Origin: Rhizophlyctis rosea
Taxonomy: Eukaryota > Chytridiomycota > Chytridiomycetes > Rhizophlyctidales > Rhizophlyctidaceae
DNA: 64,000 nt
Assembly: GCA_027596075.1 (NCBI GenBank)
Contig: JADGJC010000077.1
Location: 85,725 to 149,724 of the forward strand
Reading direction: 5' to 3'
Under the pieces are notes generated by a model that did not search any database, had not been told where the DNA came from, and was given only the letters and a program-made list of their open reading frames with translations. This document shows positions 11,672-22,170 of this stretch, piece by piece. A program made the position numbers and the translations under genes. The stretch's first letter is position 1; every line of letters starts with the position of its first letter.

Positions 11672-13830
11672 GAGTGAATTTTGGAACGTCATAAACCCCT
11701 CTCCATTCGACGAGCTGCAGCCCTTCTTGCGGAACGCCGACTGCCGCCAACGAGGAACTTCGACTGCTCGCATGGAGTCTTGCTTGTCGAGGTGGGTGGC
11801 TGGTGCCAGTAGACACCCACTCCTCGCTCAAAAGAAAAAAAAATTGGCATAGTTTCCCCCTGAAAAACTCACCAAAATCCGCCCTCCTCTGACCAAAAGT
11901 CTACCGTAACCCCTTTCCTGCCGTCCACCCCTTATCAACCTCAGCCTACCAGCCCCTGCGCATCTCGTGATGCCTCCCGTCACTACTTCTGACGTTCCCT
12001 CGCAGGATAAATCGCCGAAACCGGACAGGTTTGGTTGGGCTGGCTCGGTCGTAGGGCGTATTTTCGAGGATTGGAGGGTGCGAATTTGGCGTACGAGGAT
12101 GCAGGTGGTATCATGAGGTTGCCCGAATGCTGGAGCTGCTTTTTGAATGTTGGTGGCAGGAGTTTTTATGGGTTGCGAAAGTACGGTTGGAGGCGGTAAG
12201 GTAATATACGGCCGGGAATGGTCGATTGGGCTAAACAAAGTCAAATTCAACGCTTTGACCCTGCATCCAGAGGTTTCGAAAGCTCTACGTTGGGACATCG
12301 TTTCCACCAATTCTCAAGACTCTACGATACGTACCGTAAAAATTTTATATAGTAACGGTTTTTACGTATGACGTCATGTGTGGAGGAGGTGGTATGGGGA
12401 ATGGTACATATAGAGGAGGGTCGAAATTTGAGATTTCGACGTAAGTCGGTATGACTGAGAAGGCTGTAGAAGGATATGGCTATTAGAGATGGTCAACCTA
12501 TGACTTTCCTTCCGAACAAATTCAGCAGGTCCGGTAACGTTCCGCGCCACCCGCGGCCGACCAGCATGCAGGAGAATTCTGCTGGGTGGAAGCAATGCGA
12601 TATTGGTATGAAGCGAACGAGGAGACTGAGCTGACGACGTACGCAGCTGGTCAGGGCTGTAGCTCAACTTTTTACTAGTTGGAGTGTGAACGCCAAAATG
12701 TGACGGAAGACGTTATGCCGTTGAAGCGCGTCATATCAGCCAGAAGGCTTGAGGGAATTTCCCAGCCGGAACACGCGGATTTTTCCTTTCGCCACCGTTT
12801 TCTCAAAGCGGCCCGCCGACATTCGTCCAACGTTTGACATGCATCTCATTGGTGACCAAGCCCGGCTGTCACATATGGCGATGACGAGTCTGTGCAGCAG
12901 ATGGATAATACCATCTCAGATGTGAAGGCAGCAGAAGTAGATTTGGAATGGCAGCGTGATGAAGTTGGGGGGGTGATTTTGAAAAAGTGGTGTGCATGCT
13001 TTTGGTGGTGTTCCGCAGAGGGAGAAAAAGGGTTTGTGGAGTGGGGGCAGTGGGAAGTGTGTGCGTGGGGGAAAAGGTAGAGGTTGGTATGGATGTGTGA
13101 CGGCATCGGCTGGAAATGACCTGGTTGACGGCTTCAAGTTTGCTGGATACCAGTGACCTCCCAAATTTGGCCCTGGCGGCTGGCTGCACCTGGCTGACCT
13201 GGCTTTTGGACCCTTCGAAGAATCGACCCGTCAACCTCATCGGAGCACGAGAACTGCGATGGTTGGTGGATGAGGAGTCTCTACTGCTGTACGCCAGTAT
13301 ATGAAGTTGTGCATAGCTGATGCTGCTGATGACTAAAATCCAATCAATCCGGTTCATGACCATACAGTGTGGAGATGCCGAGTGTCCAAGTCCGATGGCC
13401 ACTTATATGTAGGAAGAGAAGAATCTGCACTGGCACCGGTGTATCCATATGATGTTCAACACAGAATACCGAAGCATCCTGTTAAGGACGACGTAGCGTT
13501 CCAATACTGCACCGACACACCATTGACATTCAAATGCAAAAGGGCCGTCGAGTCAAACACTGCACATAAGATGCCCCACTATCGCTGCCCCAAACATTCT
13601 TTCTTATGTAAGTGGAATATTATGAGCCACTGCACGTGTGGTGGGTGTAAGTGTAACATGCGCATGCATCAGCCTTGAAAAGGTTGGCCTTCTGGTGACG
13701 CACATGGCATCGTTGGGCCAGCGGCCACCACTAGCAGCCTGAGCAACGTAGTGGGACTTCCATCAACACCATCGTCACTGCTGGGTTGTTGGGGCCAATT
13801 TCGGGTCTGTAATAACCTCTGTTTCTTCAG
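11672..13830. other. No supported gene
   Basis: About 2.2 kb with only short overlapping ORFs of low-complexity composition on both strands. One 160-codon minus-strand frame (11828-12310) ends in an oligo-Phe artefact of an A-run. There is a perfect TGACGTCA palindrome at 12369-12376 and a weak GTAAAAA/TTTTTAC hairpin just upstream. I recognise no protein family. Confidence 0.4.
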
Positions 13831-13839
13831 GCGCATGCG

Positions 13840-15392
13840 TTGCAACTTCTAGACATGGAGGGTTGGGACTTCGTGCGCGTAGGGACAAGAAGTGTTCCGT
13901 GCCACCTCTGCAAGCCCATCAGTGGGAATCCAGACCGCTGCAGGCGCAGGTATCAACACGCCGTGAAGGAATTTAAGAATGGGCGATGGCACGGTGCATG
14001 GACATTAGAAATTGCGTTGCTGGTCCGGTTTATTCCCCATCGACTCTCAAAGAGTATCGAGTGGAGATACACAATCCGGCCTTTCACTTCTGCATACTCG
14101 GTGTTGATAACGTGTATCAACTCAGTGATCTGTGTCAGACAAATGGTGGCGGAATGGGTATGGAACCGATGGGAAGAGGTGCGTGTTGCTATGGAGGATG
14201 GTATTTTGGTGTTGCGGGATGGAAACTGGGGAATCTATGAATCTGTGGATCATGGTATCGGTTTGGTGCTTGAAGCGGTAGAATTTTGTTTGCGAGGCGA
14301 TGCCCCTCCTCCACAAACAAGCTGACTTTTGATCCGTTCACCATCGTGGGATGCACCAAGTAAGTGATTAACCCCACATCTGTCTGGGTCAGGAACATCT
14401 GTCGGAACTTTGTTCCAATCGCCCACCACCCGGGAACGTTTGCCCTCTTATGCTTGGTTACAACTAATCCACAATTCTTCTTCACAGTGTCCCATAACAG
14501 CTGTAAACAACCTTTGAGAGGGCTCGCACGTTTGCATGGAAGGTCGGCTGAAGCGGGATGCAGGCGTAATGTGAGTGTATTTTCTAATGAGGTCTGATTG
14601 CTGCAGTAAGTCTCACACTGTATTGCTCCTGAAATCATTCTTCGGGTTCTTAAATACCAAGACTGACCATTCTCACCCTTAAAAAGTGCGCGAAGTAGCC
14701 GGCAAGTGTATGGTCAATCTGACTTCACAGAAAGGCCTTCGCGAGCTTGTTTGCGACTTGTGCAAGGATAATGAAGAACGTAAGTGACAGTTGGCCATCT
14801 GTTATCATTCCAATTGAATCAGCAGACTCACGGAATCATACCAAAGCAACGCAATCAAATGATTGCATACACGGACACCTCCTAACCATTTCCGACATCT
14901 GATCAAATTCAGAAATGGCTCGTCAATGACAGACCACAGGGCTCTGCGGGTATGGCTCCAAATCACGTCTTACGATTCAACAAAAGGCTTACGGAACCGT
15001 CTTGGTTGGCAGGTGTCGTGACAATTTCAAAACTCCTCCTCCTCTACACGGATCGATTCCCCCATGCACATACACACAATATGATACGAGCTCTGTATTG
15101 CAATATCCTCGTCAGATTGATCAATGCCGATGTTGTCGATGATGAATTGGTTGCCTTATTGAACCTTAAGCTGATGCCGCTTTTGGGTGAACTTCGGGGG
15201 GCCCAGATTTTGGTTTCTAGTCAGATTAAACCCGGACAGAATATCTTTGCTGCAGCTGCTGTGCCGTTGGTCTTGACCTGTGCGGCCCGAGATGATGCTG
15301 GTAGCGAAGCCATTGCGCATTTCGGAAAACTCGTGAGTTTGGAGGTTGAGAATCTTAGGACTAGTGCGTTGTCGTGGTGTTTGGAGTCTTGA
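13840..15392 (+). CDS. Unresolved coding region, possible helical-repeat protein
   Basis: Several + strand segments look coding but do not join cleanly. 13840-14325 is a 161-codon frame. About 14686-14779 encodes GKCMVNLTSQKGLRELVCD and ends at a good GTAAGT donor. 14952-15392 encodes a Leu-rich helical stretch (NILVRLINADVVDDELVALL) ending at TGA. The pattern resembles ARM/HEAT-type repeats, but I cannot name a family. A competing minus-strand frame (14189-14638) overlaps the middle. Treat as a placeholder for transcript-based modelling. Confidence 0.25.
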
Positions 15393-15549
15393 AATAGTAT
15401 GAGGTAATGTAGCATGTTAGCAAAACAAATCTTGCTTACAGAATTTTGTGAGTTCGACTTGCGCTTTGGCAAAGGCGTGTACTGGACTTCAACTGCCGCC
15501 TTTCAGTGAGACGTAAATGTCATGGCATTGAAGTCCCGTTGGGCGATTG

Positions 15550-16111
15550 CGAGAACATTAACCCAATCTTTTCAAACGTGAAGCTGACGCTCTCACCCAA
15601 TACTCTGACCCACATCATCCACCAAGAGGGCTCCGGAAAATTCACCCTTTATTCCTCCCTCCTCCACGAAACCACTTCCCTATCTGGCACAGCAGCCACA
15701 ACACCTGCCGTATTGTCTGCGTGTCACAAACACCGTGGACCCAGTTCAGCGCCATTGACCAGAAAACTGTTTGCTGCTCTCCATGTACCGAGGCTTGGTT
15801 TCTGGCAGTCATCAGAACATGTGCACCAAAAAGTATGTTGAAGAGTTGAGAGCAGTGTGAAGTGCGTTATTGGGGAGAGAGGTGGTGCATTGAGTGGTGG
15901 GCTGAGAGCAAGTGTTGCATCAGCAAGAGCTGTTTACGCTACTGGCACGCCGGCTGCAACTGCTACAACACTGTCCCATGGGCCTGCTAACTTATTTAAC
16001 TTGGTCCTCTCAGATGCCCCCCACTCTGCTGTCGACACTGGTGTTGGCCGGCGCCTTTTCCGAAACTGCATCCAAACCCTGCTAGAAAACCATACCGGCC
16101 CGACACCCTGA
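15550..16111 (+). pseudogene. Decayed fragment of an ABCC transporter, first nucleotide-binding domain
   Basis: Two frames, one on each side of a broken middle, match the NBD1 of the intact ABC gene at 45.7-51.0 kb. The first has QEGSGKFTLYSSLLHET against GPIGSGKSTLLSSLLHET. The second has GERGGALSGGLRASVASARA against GERGVMLSGGQRARVALARA, then SAVDTGVGRRLFRNCIQTLL against SAVDTRVGRRLFQNCIQTLL. Walker A has lost its Ser (S to F), the signature Gln is Leu, and the intervening stretch is out of frame. No membrane domains or second NBD are present nearby. It is a partial duplicate that cannot function as a transporter. Confidence 0.85.
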
Positions 16112-17353
16112 AATACCATTGGCAAGAGCATCGGTCTTTGAATTTAGGCGTGATTTTGCGTGGTCGTTGAGAAATGTAAGACTGAGCGGTGGAAGGGATT
16201 TGTTGGAGTTTTGAGGACTGAGTCCTTCTTTTCGCTGAGTTGCGTTTTTCGCCGATTTTGTAAGATTTTTTGGGGGGCCGTTGCGTTTGGAATTTTTCTG
16301 CGAATCATCAGAATGGTAAAATACTGTATGCATATCGTCTGCAGACATCACTTATCTCTCGATCAATTACATTGTGAAGATGTTGTTGACATCCGAGTCT
16401 AATCCCACGAAGACTGGTGAAAACAGACGTCCACACTGATGATGAAGTGGTAAACGAGATGGGCAGAAGGCAAGAATGATCTCGGGGCATGTTTAAGTGC
16501 GTTCCTTGTTCTTCAAGAAAGCAGACTGACCCATTTTACTCGTATCAAGAATTTTAGCCGCGGCTTCAAAGGCTGAAATTCGATTGGTAGACGTGAAAGC
16601 ACAGTCATCGGACCCGGCATCATCTGCATACCCGCTGACCGGCATCCGGACCTGTATCTCTAACGTCCTTTTTTCCGACGACCCAACACACTTCCCTGCT
16701 TGTGTTCCGTCCTACTCAACCTGAGGTAATCTGTACGGATCTGGTGGCTGCTGGGGACATTGCAGGCGTTCTCAAGCTTTCTTCGTAAGATTTGGGTGTT
16801 GATCCCTGCGAGACTTCATTTGCATGGCAAAGCATCCACAGTATGATTGATGCGATCTATGGGAAAGATTTTGATTAAGTCAGCATCGCAATAACAAGAG
16901 CTAAGCTAGTGTGTTGACCCACACGATCCAAATACCGGGTCGTATCTCACCCTGTTTCGGAAGTGGGATGGATAGCGTGTAGAGATGGACCCAGCTGAGG
17001 CATGATGGTGATGTGGCCCAAACACAGCATGAATGAACGCTCCGCCATCCTCGTCGCAGTTTTTTTTGCTTAGGAAAGAGGTTGCTTGCATTGTTGATGT
17101 GAGAGGTCAAGATGCGGATCATCACATGGACAAATGCTGGAACATGCTGCGGTGTCCATTGAACCGCAGTGTTGTTTGCGACAATCTGCCAGACATTTAC
17201 AGCAACCCCAACAAACTATGCCTGAGAACTCTATTATCTATTACATTGATCGCAAAGGGAAATTCCAGCCTCCCCTTCCCATAACTCATATGTAGCTCGT
17301 GCACAGTTAAACCAGCTGAACCCTCACGCAACATTCTACCCTTTAGCTCCAAT
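16112..17353. other. No supported gene
   Basis: About 1.2 kb between the ABC fragment and the stop codon of the peptidase gene. It contains only short ORFs without recognisable motifs. It may include further decayed transporter sequence that I could not align by eye. Confidence 0.4.
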
Positions 17354-18423
17354 TTAGAAAACGGGGTAAGTCCTAATCTGGCTATGCGTACCATGCACTT
17401 TAGTGTGGGGATCGATGGCAAGTAAGTGGACGGTTCCGGTCCTGCCGTAGGAGATGACCTTCGCAGGGTTCTTTTGTACAAGGATAGTGACGTGGGCGGG
17501 GTTCTCGTAGAAGACCAAATCGCCGATTTTGGCTTCGGCGAGGGAGACTCGCTTTCCGTGGTTTTTTAGCGAGGCGGTGTTGCCTCCTTTCCACTTCTCA
17601 CCGCTAAGTTTATCTAGAAAAATAAAGCAATGTGAAATGAGCGAGAGAGAAGACGGACGCCGCGGAAAGGAGAGAAACATACCAGTGCCCTTTCCGAAAG
17701 CGCTCCAGTAAATCCATGTAGTGAAAGAGCTGCAATCAGCATGCTTGGGAAGGCTTTTGTGGGGGCAAAGCTTATTGCGGATACCTTCCCATCGAGGAGT
17801 AACATCTTGAGTGTAATAAATGGTTTTGCCGGTGTTATGAGCCCACATGGCGGCGTCGACGATGCCTTGGCGGGTTTTGGGGACGTTGCATGGGGAGTTG
17901 TTGTTCGCCGGGGCGGTGGTGGGTTTGGGTTTAGCGGGAGTGGAAGAGGAAGTGCAGTCGGGGACTCCGGCGATTTTGTGGCCTCCGCGGATGTAAAGGT
18001 TGGTGACCCAGCCGGTTTTGCCGTTTGCAGTGACTTGGGTCCACCTTTTGGATGATTTTGATGGGTGTTATTTGGAGATCATGTAGGGCCTGTGATTACA
18101 TTGTAAAGTTCTTACCAGTTGTTGCTGCCAACACCCTTGACGGTCACGGTATCGCCGGTCCGCTGGCACTTGGCAGTGACGGTTTTTTTGGTGATTTGGG
18201 TCAAGGAAGCACATCTTTGCAAAAAACATTTTAGGAAGGATCCTTGGTGGAAACGCACCACCAAAGCGTAGATGAATTCAACTTACTTAGTAGACGGGTG
18301 TGTAGCGCACGACCCGGCAGCGGAGCGGACGTTGACGTTTGAGCCGTAGACATAGACGGAAGCGGCACTAACCGCTTGAACGGCGGCCGTGGCCGCAAGG
18401 AACAACGCAGCGGCGACTTTCAT
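17354..18423 (-). CDS. Secreted SH3-like module plus NlpC/P60-type cysteine peptidase, 285 aa
   Basis: Exons 18287-18423, 18116-18214, 17683-18044 and 17354-17613 join in phase to 286 codons including stop. Residues 1-20 are a signal peptide. About 22-99 form a bacterial SH3-like domain (SNVNVRS...GKTGWVTNLYIRGG), with Cys39, 47, 62 and 109. A Pro/Ser/Thr linker follows to about 130. The catalytic region has DCSSFTTWIYW (Cys183, matching DCSGF) and GDLVFYENPAHVTIL (His240), the Cys and His of the NlpC/P60 (CHAP-like) papain fold. In that family they cut peptide links in bacterial peptidoglycan. This suggests a secreted enzyme acting on bacterial walls, as defence or for feeding. It is divergent from the lysozyme gene, whose N-terminal half is nearly the same. 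Spliceosomal introns and a eukaryotic-style leader rule out bacterial contamination. Confidence 0.88.
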
Positions 18424-19436
18424 AGTGGCAAATTCCGTTTTATGAGGTGGTTTGGAGGTTGACTTAACTCCCAGACAAAGATCCGATCCGTTTCAAAAGG
18501 ATTCCGCCCAACCAACTAGAATGTCCTTTATATACGCTGAGGAGTGCTCCCGCTGTTCATCAAGCTCTTTGACTTTGTGTCGCTGCGTACGATTGATCAT
18601 GATTCTAGACTTTGGCAGGATGATCCATGGCGGGCCAACACTGATGAACTCGAAATAGGTGGAAAGCGGGAAAAGTTGGTCACAAAGGGGAACGTGGACC
18701 ACACGGATACCATGCTGCATAAGTTTGGTAGTTCGCAGAGCGTCACCAGAAGCCAAAAAGCAAGACTTTTTTGCCGCACCAAGTCCAGGGGTTGCGCGAT
18801 ACCATTGGCGATGTTTCGTGCTTGCTTTCCTTTTGATCATCATTACTGAATTGGCAGCAAACAACTAACGAATTGCCATTGGAGACTTGCATTTGCCATT
18901 GGGCAAGACATTGACCTCCTTCCGGCAACCACAAACCTCCAAGAAGATGGTTCGCGACCCCGCAGCACAGCCTCCAAAGCGACACGCGCCAAAACAAGTC
19001 TCCGACTTGGGAGGATCCTCCGAACACAAGTTCCATATTATGCCAAATTCCACGGCAGTAACCATGGCGCCACACACGATTTGGAACCTTTTGCTCTTCC
19101 ATCGGTCTGTAATCATGCATTCTGTTTCCACCAGAAGGCGACTACTGTGCATGTCAATTTTCAAAAGCTGTGATGTTTATGGTGCTCCAGAGCAAGGGGG
19201 CGACTGAGGTCACTTGCAATTTCCTCGAAAGAACTTGTGACTGCGAAATAGGATCCACTCTTGTGGCCCTTGCATCTCAGAATGGCTGTGTGTTGCAGAA
19301 TTTGGCCGAACTCGAAAGGCATTCAGAGATGTTGCCATACACATCCCGTGTTCTGCCAAAGAACATAAAACGTTTGCATCAAACCTGTCACCACCCTGGA
19401 CTCATAAACAATCGTAGATCGATCAGAATTTTCACT
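18424..19436. promoter_or_regulatory. Shared divergent intergenic region of the two wall-hydrolase genes
   Basis: 1,013 bp between the start codons. ORFs here are short and unconvincing. The region presumably holds both promoters. I could not identify specific sites. Confidence 0.4.
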
Positions 19437-20453
19437 ATGAAGGTTGCTGCTCTCCTCATAACCGCCTTGGCTGCCGCGCAGGCCGTTGCCGCCAAGACGG
19501 TTTATATCTATGGTTCCAATGTAAACGTCCGCTCCAACAGCGGTTCTTGCGCGACTAAACCCTCTACCTCGTAAGTGTACTTCTTTCATGGGATAGGTTC
19601 TGCGATCAACATCTGACTTCTCCCACTAAAGTTGCAAGGCTTTCACCTCTGTCACTCGCGTGAATGTTGAGGCCAAGTGCCAGCGTCAAGGTTCAAGCGT
19701 GACCATTTCGGGAGTTGGGACGAACAACTGGTGGTAAGTTTCCCTGCTCACCACATTTTTGCCAACTCCCAGCTTTCTCATCATACACGAGCTAATCAAT
19801 CAACTTCCACCAGGACTCTTGTCAAAGCAAAGGGTCAATGGGGTTGGGTTACCAACCTTTACATCCGTGGCGGCCACAAAATCTCCGGTGTCCCCGACTG
19901 CACTTCGTCTTCCACTCCCGCTCCCTCCAAGCCCGCTCCGAGCACTTCCCGTAAGCACTCCACGAGCACTGCTGGCCGGAAGTTCATTGAAGAGAAAGAA
20001 GGTTTCCGTGCTTACTTCTACGGTGATATTGGTGTACGTCTTTCCGTCAGGAAGTTGTGGAATTCAGTCACCTAAGTGATACACTACTTGCAGGGCGTCA
20101 GAACAATTGGATACGGTCACGCTTGCCAAGGGTCCGCCTGTAACGGCATTCACGCACCGCTTTCGAAATCTCAAGGCGACGCCCTTCTGACGAAAGATCT
20201 TAAGAAGTATGAAGGATACGTCAACACTATCATCACTACCCCGCTTACCCAAAACCAATTTGATGCCCTTGTGTCCTTCACTTTCAACGAGGGGCCCGGC
20301 GCCTTGAGGAACCTTGCAAAGTACTTGAACAAGCGGCAATTCACGACTGCGCAACAGCATTGGATCCAGTATGATTATGTTAGCGGTGTTGGGCATGTGA
20401 AGGGGTTGCACACCAGGAGGGTGCAGGAGATTGCTATGTTTAACAAGAAATAA
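19437..20453 (+). CDS. Secreted SH3-like module plus T4-type lysozyme (GH24), 271 aa
   Basis: Exons 19437-19570, 19632-19733, 19814-20033 and 20094-20453 join in phase. Residues 1-19 are a signal peptide; 20-98 are the SH3-like domain (SNVNVRS...QWGWVTNLYIRGG); a Ser/Pro/Lys linker runs to about 133. The catalytic domain begins KFIEEKEGFRAYFYGDIGGV, then RTIGYGH. Glu141, Asp150 and Thr156 keep the exact 9- and 6-residue spacing of the phage T4 lysozyme triad Glu11-Asp20-Thr26. GH24 enzymes hydrolyse the glycan backbone of bacterial peptidoglycan. A phage or bacterial origin of the catalytic domain is inferred. The introns, including one within the lysozyme domain at Gly152/Gly153, show it is a long-resident fungal gene. 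All catalytic residues are intact. Confidence 0.92.
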
Positions 20454-20795
20454 GTAGTTGGAAGGATTGGGATCTGTTGTGAATTGTTGGATTTCATTGT
20501 AGAGGGGAAGGATAGATAGTAGAAATGTAAAACGGTAAAATAACAATATGCGCGTTTGGATGCTGGGGTACACTACGAGAAGAAAATGGTTCTTTGTTAC
20601 TGCTATGGTGCAATCTAACGAAAACCCTCAGGCTCCTCCACGAGTCCGTGGTCGAATAATATGATGGAGTCATATGCCAAAATAGAACATTTCAAAGCGT
20701 GTATCATGCACTATATTGTCTTGGAGTCCAAATGTCGTTTTTTTCCCCATCATCCATTTGCATCACCACATAGTAGCTTTGATCTTTAGCTGATG
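20454..20795. other. Convergent 3' intergenic region
   Basis: 342 bp between the lysozyme stop and the stop of the Trp-heptad gene. AT-rich 3' UTR-like sequence; no gene seen. Confidence 0.4.
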
Positions 20796-21074
20796 TCAAT
20801 TCTCTTTCCCAACCCCCTCCCTCTCCTCCCATCCAGCCTTCTCCAACTCCCAAACCGCCTTCTCAGAATCCCACCTCCTCTTCTCCAACTCCCATCCTTC
20901 CTTCTCCAACGCCCACATCGCTTTCTCCGACTCCCATGTCTGCTTTTCGTATTCCCACCGGACCTTCTCGTTCTCCCATACGGCTTTTTCGGCGTCCCAT
21001 TTGGCTTTTTCGGACTCCCAAGTTGCGCGTTCTTCTTCCCAGGCTGCTCGTTCGGATGGGGTAAGTGTGGCCAT
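20796..21074 (-). CDS. Small Trp-heptad coiled-coil protein, 92 aa
   Basis: ATG at 21074 gives a 92-residue protein. After MATLTPSERAA it consists almost wholly of a seven-residue repeat of the form W-E-x-E-K-A-x. Tryptophan occurs at 12, 19, 26, 33, 40, 47, 54, 61, 68, 75 and 82: eleven in strict register with no slip. Each Trp is followed by an E/x/E/K run, as expected for a charged single-face helix or coiled coil. There is no signal peptide or membrane segment. The DNA is correspondingly a degenerate 21-bp tandem repeat. I know no family with this pattern. The other frames through the repeat are Arg- or Pro-rich and less protein-like. Expression is unproven. Confidence 0.55.
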   Translation of the reverse strand: MATLTPSERAAWEEERATWESEKAKWDAEKAVWENEKVRWEYEKQTWESEKAMWALEKEGWELEKRRWDSEKAVWELEKAGWEEREGVGKEN

Positions 21075-22170
21075 GAGGAATGATTATCCTGGAAAGGAAA
21101 GGTTTGGAACGCGGTGGAAGGCGTGGGTGGAGTGGGGTGCGTACGATGGTGGCTTTTGAAACTAATGATGGACTGGGCGGTATTAGCTTTTCTTATTATC
21201 CCCTTCATGGTCTCGTTCAGAACTTTATGTGCACACAAAGACTCCACCTACCGATTGATATGTTCGAAAATGTTTCCAGAGTAGCAGGAGACTTGGGAGA
21301 AGTTTGGCGTGGGGCAAGAAAATTCTGCTGGTATCGTGCTCCTTCACACGCCCGCCTCCCCTCAGCCGATACATTAGAGCAGCCATCCCCAAACTGGCTC
21401 ACATGCGGGCGGCAGCTGACATCAGCTGGCGACTTAGCGCTTCGAGCAGAACAGCATAAATATTCATTTATCAGTGATTTCAACTCATGCAGAAAATTTG
21501 GGGATGGATTTTGTGGCAGAGGGAGATTTCGTGTTGCTGCGCTTGAAATCAGTCGAAAAAATCTTGGTTTCGTTGGATTTTGATGTTGGGGGTGTTTCAC
21601 TCTTTTTGAGAGGGAGCGAAAGCATGATTTTTCATTTATGCCGGGATGGTGTCCGGCAGAGTTGTGTCCCCGATGTCGCTCCACGGTCTCCACACCATCT
21701 CTTTGCTGTGAAGGTCAAAATCCGCATTCGTTTATCTTGGTGTTTGACTTTAGGATGTGTGCAGAGAACGGTGTTATAGTAAAGAGTGGGGCAATTTTTC
21801 ATGATTGGTGTGGAAGAAGGAGAGCTTCGGGCTGAACTACGTGGTGGGGGGGTGTCTGTGGACCCGCCAAGTATCGTCTCATAAATGATCAGTTGACATG
21901 CACGCCACACTCCATTCCAAAGGCAGTCCAATTACGCAATGAAAAATTCAATTTTTTTATTACGCTATGCACCAAGTTACAAACTCGATTATATACTAGA
22001 TAGATATCCCAGATGAGATAACATTTCCTTTACCACCCTACGCTAAATACAATTACACAGATAGAGAACACCGCTACTAAACACCGTCCCAATCTACCAA
22101 CCAAACAAGAAAATTGCATATATACTAGTGTGAAAAAGATTAGGCGGCCCGGTTGCCGCAGAGAGAAAAG
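21075..22170. other. No supported gene
   Basis: About 1.1 kb between the Trp-heptad gene and the 3' region of the nitrate reductase gene. It has AT-rich stretches around 21.93-22.1 kb and only short, unrecognised ORFs. Confidence 0.4.

Noticed and set aside
11828..12310. 160-codon minus-strand ORF
   Set aside because: Composition is Arg/Thr/Gly-rich without motifs, and it ends in a Phe run created by an A-tract; no supporting splice sites or promoter.
12369..12376. TGACGTCA, a perfect CRE-type palindrome
   Set aside because: An 8-mer palindrome is expected by chance in a window this size, and no gene start is identified nearby.
13026..13402. Minus-strand Ser/Pro/His-rich frames
   Set aside because: Three overlapping frames have similar low-complexity composition and none has a domain or splice signal.
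17354..20453. Bacterial contamination as the source of the lysozyme and peptidase
   Set aside because: Both genes have several spliceosomal introns in matching phases, and they lie between clearly fungal genes.
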